A program made the position numbers and the translations under genes. Source: Saprospiraceae bacterium (GTDB lineage: Bacteria; Bacteroidota; Bacteroidia; Chitinophagales; Saprospiraceae). From it: a stretch of 64,000 nucleotides of DNA. The stretch lies in contig JADJWN010000010.1 of NCBI GenBank assembly GCA_016716335.1, positions 102,627-166,626 on the forward strand, given 5' to 3'. The notes under the pieces were generated by a model. The model had not been told where the DNA came from. It worked only from the letters and a program-made list of their open reading frames with translations, and did not search any database. Of this stretch, positions 59,302 through 64,000 are shown in pieces; positions within the stretch are counted from its first letter, which is position 1, and each line of letters starts with the position of its first letter.

Positions 59302-59350
59302 GCAAAGTACCTTTATGTGACACAGGCCTTTCAGGCCGCAATAGATATTT
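59302..59350. repeat. Right copy of the dispersed repeat
   Basis: GCAAAGTACCTTTATGTGAC followed by ACAGGCCTTTCAGGCCGC is similar to 56048-56093, in the same orientation. The two copies bracket the insert with the methyltransferase remnant and the toxin-antitoxin pair. Confidence 0.7.
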
Positions 59351-59404
59351 AATTGTCTAAATCGGGGTTAAGTAAGGATATATGTTTTCACACCCTGCCG
59401 CAAT

Positions 59405-59447
59405 AAAAAGTAAAAGGCCCCGGCCAGAGTCAGACCGGAGCCTTTAC
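59405..59447 (-). terminator. Terminator after the small heat-shock genes
   Basis: GTAAAGGCTCCGG on the minus strand (about 59447-59435) pairs with CCGGGGCCTTTTAC (about 59423-59410), followed by TTTTTATTG. Minor mismatches lie in the middle of the stem. Confidence 0.75.
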
Positions 59448-59493
59448 TTATCCACTCACTCGTATGAAAAATACTTTTTAAAGTCCTTTCGTA

Positions 59494-59937
59494 TTATTTG
59501 ATTTCAATCGTTCTTGGAGCCTTGTCTTTCATCTCCTCTTTTTTGGCCAATCTCACAGTAAGGATTCCTTTGTCATAACCGGCCGTAATATCTTCCGGAT
59601 TGACTGACTCAGGTATGTGGAAAGATCTGCTGAAAGAGCTGAAATTGAATTCTTTTCTGCTCCACTTGCCTTCTTCACCTTCCTCAGAAGATTGCTCCTT
59701 GGCAACTGAGATGGTAAGCATGTCCTTATCAAGATTTACCTGAAAATCCTGCTTTTCCAATCCGGGTGCTGCCACATCAATAAAGAAAGCATCCGCTTCC
59801 TCCCTTACATTGACAGATGGACTTGTCAATGTGGAAAAACCATTGGTAAATTCTGAAAGACTCCTGTTGAAAATCTCATCAATCACATTTGAGAATGTTC
59901 TTACAGGTAACATCGGATTTACTTTTATTACGTTCAT
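59494..59937 (-). CDS. Small heat-shock protein Hsp20 (second gene)
   Basis: 147 residues. An N-terminal FSNVIDEIFNRSLSEFTNG precedes the alpha-crystallin domain (PSVNVREEADAFFIDVAAPGLEKQDFQVNL... YDKGILTVRLAKK). The C-terminal tail carries PRTIEIK, an I-x-I-type anchor. It holds unfolded proteins during stress. It lies 39 bases after its paralog on the same strand. Confidence 0.92.
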   Translation of the reverse strand: MNVIKVNPMLPVRTFSNVIDEIFNRSLSEFTNGFSTLTSPSVNVREEADAFFIDVAAPGLEKQDFQVNLDKDMLTISVAKEQSSEEGEEGKWSRKEFNFSSFSRSFHIPESVNPEDITAGYDKGILTVRLAKKEEMKDKAPRTIEIK

Positions 59938-59976
59938 AGCTGCTTGATTTTAAATGTTAAACCATATTTATACTGA

Positions 59977-60414
59977 TTACTGAATCTGAATTTTTCTGGG
60001 CTCCGGTTTTTGTGCCTTCTGAATGTTCAGTGTCAGTATTCCATGCTGCAGTGAAGCCTGTATAGTATCCATGTCTGCAGTTTCAGGCATTCTGAACATT
60101 CGCTCAAAGTTTAAGGCATGAAACTGTTTCAGAATAAAATTCTGTGCTGCAACCTCCTCCTGAGATCTGGCACCTTTTACGATAATCAGATTTTCCTTTG
60201 CCTCGATGGTGATATCATTTTTATCAAATCCGGGTACTGCAAGTTCGATGGTAAATTTCTGTTCATCTTCTACAATATTGGCAGCAGGTCTGACCGACCT
60301 CGGTACATCTGGCATTTCACTTGTTCTGAATAAAGGTACCATCGTATTTCCGAAATAGGGAAAATTGTGCACCACTGCTTTTCCGGCGGGTCTTCTTATA
60401 ATCAGGTTTGTCAT
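59977..60414 (-). CDS. Small heat-shock protein Hsp20 (first gene)
   Basis: 145 residues. ANIVEDEQKFTIELAVPGFDKNDITIEAKENLIIVKG and LQHGILTLNIQKA form the alpha-crystallin core, and RKIQIQ the C-terminal I-x-I anchor. It differs from the second copy over most positions, so the pair is not a recent duplication. The upstream region carries two palindromes (60524-60568) that may control heat induction. Confidence 0.92.
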   Translation of the reverse strand: MTNLIIRRPAGKAVVHNFPYFGNTMVPLFRTSEMPDVPRSVRPAANIVEDEQKFTIELAVPGFDKNDITIEAKENLIIVKGARSQEEVAAQNFILKQFHALNFERMFRMPETADMDTIQASLQHGILTLNIQKAQKPEPRKIQIQ

Positions 60415-60523
60415 GGCTTCAGTTTTTTTAAATTTTTAAAATAATTAAACAACACTCCATTTAATGCAAACTGCATTCCATCCCTTATTTTATGCAATTA
60501 TTTCAGCATTTTCAAAAATTTAT

Positions 60524-60568
60524 ATGCCATAATGTCATAATTTTTGTTATCGCTATGTCATAATGACA
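60524..60568. promoter_or_regulatory. Two TGTCATAATGACA-like palindromes between hsp20 and gcvT
   Basis: TGTCATAATGACA (60556-60568) is a perfect 13-base palindrome with 6-base arms around an A. A degenerate copy, ATGCCATAATGTCAT, lies at 60524-60538, 32 bases away. They lie 110-155 bases upstream of hsp20 and 88-132 bases upstream of gcvT, in the divergent region. A pair of this spacing may be a dimer-binding operator. The protein is unknown. Confidence 0.5.
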
Positions 60569-60627
60569 ATTTTTGAGATTTGTGGTGGATATCACTCGGA
60601 GTACTGTCGGATTGTCTGCGGTAATTT

Positions 60628-60635
60628 TATCTTTG
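60628..60635 (+). promoter_or_regulatory. -7 box candidate before gcvT
   Basis: TATCTTTG followed by C, 21 bases before the gcvT start, fits TAnnTTTG. A TTG lies 14 rather than 19 bases upstream, so the promoter is only a partial match. Confidence 0.45.
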
Positions 60636-60655
60636 CAACACCAAATTTTGAAATC

Positions 60656-61774
60656 ATGCAAAATACCCCGCTTACACATCTGCATATCTCTGCAGGGGCC
60701 AAAATGGCTGACTTTGCAGGATACAATATGCCAATAGTATATACTACTATCACGGAGGAGCACCACACCGTGAGAAATGGTGTAGGAATTTTTGACGTAT
60801 CGCATATGGGCGAATTTATAGTCAAAGGCAGACAAGCCCTGGATCTTGTACAAAAAGTGACCAGCAATGATGCTTCCAAACTACAGCCGGGTCATGCTCA
60901 GTACTCCTGTTTACCCAATCTCACAGGTGGTATAGTGGATGATCTGCTGGTGTACAGACTGCCTGAGGATATGTGTAATGAAGGGGAGCAGGCATTTATG
61001 CTGGTGGTCAATGCATCCAATATTCAGAAAGACTGGGACTGGATTTCTCAAAACAACACCTTTGATACCAGACTGATCAATATATCAGACCAGACAGGTC
61101 TCATAGCTGTGCAGGGACCCAAAGCTCTCGAATGCCTTCAGAAGCTTACGGATATTGACCTTGCTTCAATAAGATACTACAAATTTACCAAAGGCAAAAT
61201 GGCAGGAATAGACAATGTGCTCATATCAGCCACCGGATATACCGGTAGCGGAGGATTCGAACTTTACGTGGAAGCCGGACATACCGAGGCACTTTGGCAA
61301 GCTGTCATGGAAGCAGGCAAAAATCTGGATATCAGACCCTGTGGATTGGGGGCAAGAGATACCCTGAGATTGGAAATGGGATTCTGTCTGTATGGAAATG
61401 ATATCAATGACCATACCTCTCCTTTGGAAGCAGGACTGGGATGGATTACCAAACTCAATAAACCCGCAGACTTCATTGGTCGAAACTGGCTGCTCAAACA
61501 GAAGGAAGAAGGTTTGAGCAAAAAATTAGTCGGATTTACCGTATCTGACCGAAGAGTGCCCCGACATGACTATCTGATTTTTGATAAAAATGAAAACGAA
61601 ATCGGTTATGTCACTTCCGGTACCCAGTCTCCCTCCCTTGACATCCCCATCGGAATGGGTTATGTGACGTTGGATCAAGCTGAGACAGGCAACACTATCC
61701 TGATTCAGGCAGGCAAAAAGTATCTGGAAGCCACTATTACTGCATTACCGTTTTACAAAGTCGGAGAAAAATAA
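60656..61774 (+). CDS. gcvT: Glycine cleavage system T protein
   Basis: 372 residues from ATG 60656; the upstream open stretch does not resemble the family. It transfers the methylene group of glycine to tetrahydrofolate. MQNTPLTHLHISAGAKMADFAGYNMPI, GIFDVSHMGEF, GYTGSGGFELYVE and GARDTLRLEMGFCLYGNDIN are diagnostic. Length is typical. gcvH and gcvP are not in this window. Confidence 0.94.
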   Translation: MQNTPLTHLHISAGAKMADFAGYNMPIVYTTITEEHHTVRNGVGIFDVSHMGEFIVKGRQALDLVQKVTSNDASKLQPGHAQYSCLPNLTGGIVDDLLVYRLPEDMCNEGEQAFMLVVNASNIQKDWDWISQNNTFDTRLINISDQTGLIAVQGPKALECLQKLTDIDLASIRYYKFTKGKMAGIDNVLISATGYTGSGGFELYVEAGHTEALWQAVMEAGKNLDIRPCGLGARDTLRLEMGFCLYGNDINDHTSPLEAGLGWITKLNKPADFIGRNWLLKQKEEGLSKKLVGFTVSDRRVPRHDYLIFDKNENEIGYVTSGTQSPSLDIPIGMGYVTLDQAETGNTILIQAGKKYLEATITALPFYKVGEK

Positions 61775-61897
61775 GGTGACCTGATTGCTGCAATCTGCCA
61801 TGGGTGTTTGATTCATTGTGCAGAAATAAATGCCGCCTGAAATCACATTAAAGAGAGACATCAAAGTCAAGTCCATAATTATTTCCAATTGTTAATT

Positions 61898-61928
61898 TTT
61901 GTAAAATTCATTCATAAACGTACTTTTG
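61898..61928 (+). promoter_or_regulatory. Promoter of hppA (TTTG-N19-TACTTTTG)
   Basis: TTTG (61898-61901), exactly 19 bases, then TACTTTTG (61921-61928) followed by C match the Bacteroidota consensus. It lies 45 bases before the ATG. Confidence 0.82.
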
Positions 61929-61973
61929 CGTCCGATTTCAAAAATTTAAACCTTAAATAAAAATCAACGAATC

Positions 61974-64000
61974 ATGGGACAAAATCTTATTTTATTAATA
62001 CCTGTCTTCGGTGTCCTGGCACTTTTGTTTACATTCTGGAAATCAGCATGGGTGGCAAGACAGGATGTGGGTACAGACCGTATGGCACGGATTGCCAATA
62101 GTATTGCGGTTGGCGCCATGGCATTCTTAAAAGCCGAGTACAAGGTTTTATCCATATTTGTCATAGCAGTAGCTGTACTGTTGGGTATCAGCGGCAATTC
62201 TGAGGCATCCTCTCCATTGGTTGCTTTATCCTTCATTGTAGGAGCGATTTGCTCTGCTCTGGCTGGATTTATAGGTATGAATGTGGCTACCAAAGCCAAT
62301 GTACGTACTACAAATGCAGCCAGGTCAAGTCTGGGCAAAGCTCTGGAAGTGGCATTTGCCGGAGGATCTGTGATGGGTATGGGTGTGGTAGGTCTCGGAG
62401 TGTTGGGACTTGGTGCCTTATTTGCCGTGTACAGCAATATGGGTTGGGATGCCAATAAAGTAATTACGGTACTTACCGGCTTTTCTTTCGGGGCTTCATC
62501 CATTGCCTTGTTTGCGAGAGTAGGTGGAGGTATCTATACCAAGGCAGCGGATGTAGGCGCAGACCTTGTAGGTAAAGTAGAAGCCGGCATTCCGGAAGAT
62601 CATCCGCTCAATCCTGCTACCATCGCTGATAACGTAGGGGATAATGTAGGGGATGTGGCCGGCATGGGAGCTGACCTTTTCGAGTCTTATGTTGGTTCTA
62701 TTATCGGTACCATGGTACTGGGAGCTACGTTCATCGGACTTGCCGGATTTGAAAACACCAATGACTTTGGAGGACTCAATGCGGTATTGTTACCTCTGGT
62801 TCTGGCTGGAGTAGGAATCATCACTTCCATTTTAGGTACTTTTTTTGTAAAGGTAGCGGAAGGCGGCAATCCACAAAAAGCACTCAACAGAGGAGAATTT
62901 ATTTCTGCTGCACTGATGCTCGCTGCAACCTATGGAATTGTAATGTGGATGTTGCCTGAAAGCTGGACGATGAACGGCACGACCTTTACGCCCATGAGCA
63001 TTTTCTGGGCAGTAATTATTGGTCTGGTAGCCGGACTTCTGATTGGTATCGTCACCGAATTTTACACAGGCACCGGCACCAAACCGGTAAAATCCATTGT
63101 AAATCAATCGCTCACAGGATCTGCCACCAACATTATTGCAGGGTTGGGTGTAGGGATGCAATCCACTGCCATACCCATATTGATACTTGCAGCAGCCATT
63201 ATCGGAGCATTTCATTTTGGTGGTTTGTATGGGATAGCAATAGCCGCAGTAGGGATGCTTTCCAATACCGGCATCCAGCTTGCAGTTGACGCATATGGTC
63301 CTATTTCTGACAATGCAGGTGGTATAGCGGAGATGTCAGAATTGCCCAAGGATGTACGTCAGAAAACAGATAAACTCGATGCCGTAGGTAACACCACCGC
63401 TGCTATCGGAAAGGGGTTTGCAATCGGATCAGCTGCTTTGACTGCACTGGCGCTGTTTGCAGCTTATATGGCTACCGCAGGGATCTCTTCTATTGATATA
63501 GCACAGCCCAAGGTAATGGCAGGATTGCTGATAGGAGGCATGCTTCCGTTCCTGTTTTCTTCTTTGTCGATGGGTGCCGTAGGTAGAGCAGCGATGGATA
63601 TGATTCAGGAAGTTAGGAGACAGTTTTCAGATATTCCCGAACTCAAAGCTGCACTCAATGTGATGAAAAAGAATGAAGGTAAGGACATGAAAGAATGGTC
63701 TAAGGAAGATATAGCCACATTTGAGGCTGCTGACGGTAAAGCTGAATACGGCAAATGCGTGGAAATTTCGACCAAGGCATCTATCAGAGAGATGGTGGTA
63801 CCGGGCTTGCTGGCCGTATTATCTCCGGTAATCATCGGATTTGGAGGTGGTGCAGATATGCTGGGAGGATTGCTGGCCGGAGTGACCGTGTGCGGCGTTT
63901 TGATGGCGATCTTCCAGTCCAATGCCGGAGGTGCCTGGGATAATGCCAAAAAAATGTTTGAAGAAGGAGTAGAGATTCAGGGTAAGAAATATTACAAGGG
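61974..64000 (+). CDS. hppA: Membrane-bound cation-pumping pyrophosphatase, 3' end outside window
   Basis: 675 residues are visible; the family is usually 700-750. It splits pyrophosphate and pumps H+ or Na+ across the membrane. The substrate-binding motif DVGADLVGKVE is at 193-203, DNVGDNVGDVAGMGADLFES follows near 219-238, and a third acidic cluster is in ISDNAGGIAEMSELP near 445. GNTTAAIGKG near 472-481, with Ala instead of Lys after GNTT, marks the potassium-dependent subfamily. About 13-14 membrane segments are visible. The stop is outside the window. Confidence 0.93.
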   Translation, partial: MGQNLILLIPVFGVLALLFTFWKSAWVARQDVGTDRMARIANSIAVGAMAFLKAEYKVLSIFVIAVAVLLGISGNSEASSPLVALSFIVGAICSALAGFIGMNVATKANVRTTNAARSSLGKALEVAFAGGSVMGMGVVGLGVLGLGALFAVYSNMGWDANKVITVLTGFSFGASSIALFARVGGGIYTKAADVGADLVGKVEAGIPEDHPLNPATIADNVGDNVGDVAGMGADLFESYVGSIIGTMVLGATFIGLAGFENTNDFGGLNAVLLPLVLAGVGIITSILGTFFVKVAEGGNPQKALNRGEFISAALMLAATYGIVMWMLPESWTMNGTTFTPMSIFWAVIIGLVAGLLIGIVTEFYTGTGTKPVKSIVNQSLTGSATNIIAGLGVGMQSTAIPILILAAAIIGAFHFGGLYGIAIAAVGMLSNTGIQLAVDAYGPISDNAGGIAEMSELPKDVRQKTDKLDAVGNTTAAIGKGFAIGSAALTALALFAAYMATAGISSIDIAQPKVMAGLLIGGMLPFLFSSLSMGAVGRAAMDMIQEVRRQFSDIPELKAALNVMKKNEGKDMKEWSKEDIATFEAADGKAEYGKCVEISTKASIREMVVPGLLAVLSPVIIGFGGGADMLGGLLAGVTVCGVLMAIFQSNAGGAWDNAKKMFEEGVEIQGKKYYK

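Noticed and set aside
60600..60655. Glycine riboswitch before gcvT
   Set aside because: Only 50-90 bases lie between the -7 box and the start, with no aptamer-like helices.

Overview
The window is chromosomal DNA from a member of the phylum Bacteroidota, most likely of the Saprospiraceae type (the family level is inference). Supporting signs are type IX secretion (T9SS) sorting tails on exported proteins, a GLPGLI-family protein, a RemB-like gliding/capsule protein, a hybrid two-component system ending in an AraC domain, a DUF2490 protein, and promoters of the Bacteroidota form TTTG-N19-TAnnTTTG (for example before hppA and rplM).

Layout. 1-847 is the end of an IS66-type insertion sequence. 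848-6540 holds GLPGLI, TonB-receptor-like and RemB-like surface genes, and is bounded at 6541-6772 by a small element with the same tips. 6885-10510 is a large secreted adhesin. 10791-12899 (minus) is tRNA-Gln and a TMTC-like membrane/TPR protein. 13296-18450 is a hybrid sensor kinase, a diheme cytochrome and two membrane proteins. 18645-21881 (minus) is a helicase-nuclease. 22020-23366 is a small decayed gene and a HigBA toxin-antitoxin pair. 23439-37338 is mostly housekeeping and envelope: acyltransferase-like protein, acyl-CoA ligase, tRNA-Pro, GroES-like protein, aroA, a WecA-like transferase, crcB, lpxK, a nucleoside permease and a DUF885 lipoprotein. 37397-44574 (minus) is a core block: pyrH, tsf, rpsB, rpsI, rplM, then rnc, fabF, acpP. 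44660-47062 (minus) is a secreted-protein operon. 47510-52208 is pyk, a hydrolase, a C-terminal protease and tsaB. 52363-54308 is two ArsR-type regulators and an Rpn nuclease; asnS follows. 56048-59350 is an accessory insert between two similar repeats, with a broken type III-like DNA methyltransferase and a HigB/HigA-ImmA pair. 59494-60414 (minus) is two small heat-shock proteins; 60656-64000 is gcvT and the start of a proton/sodium pyrophosphatase.

At least seven otherwise good genes or gene remnants are broken by one-base gains or losses, usually in homopolymer runs (near 3360, 5112, 8722, 12668, 14050, 22720, and several in 56330-57200). This looks more like base-call error in the assembly than real decay, but it could be either. 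I treat such genes as single features. No CRISPR array or rRNA was seen. I found no clear new multi-gene system. The best candidates for follow-up are the 56-59 kb insert, the IS66-tipped miniature element, the cysteine-free ArsR pair beside the Rpn gene, and the TMTC-like protein.
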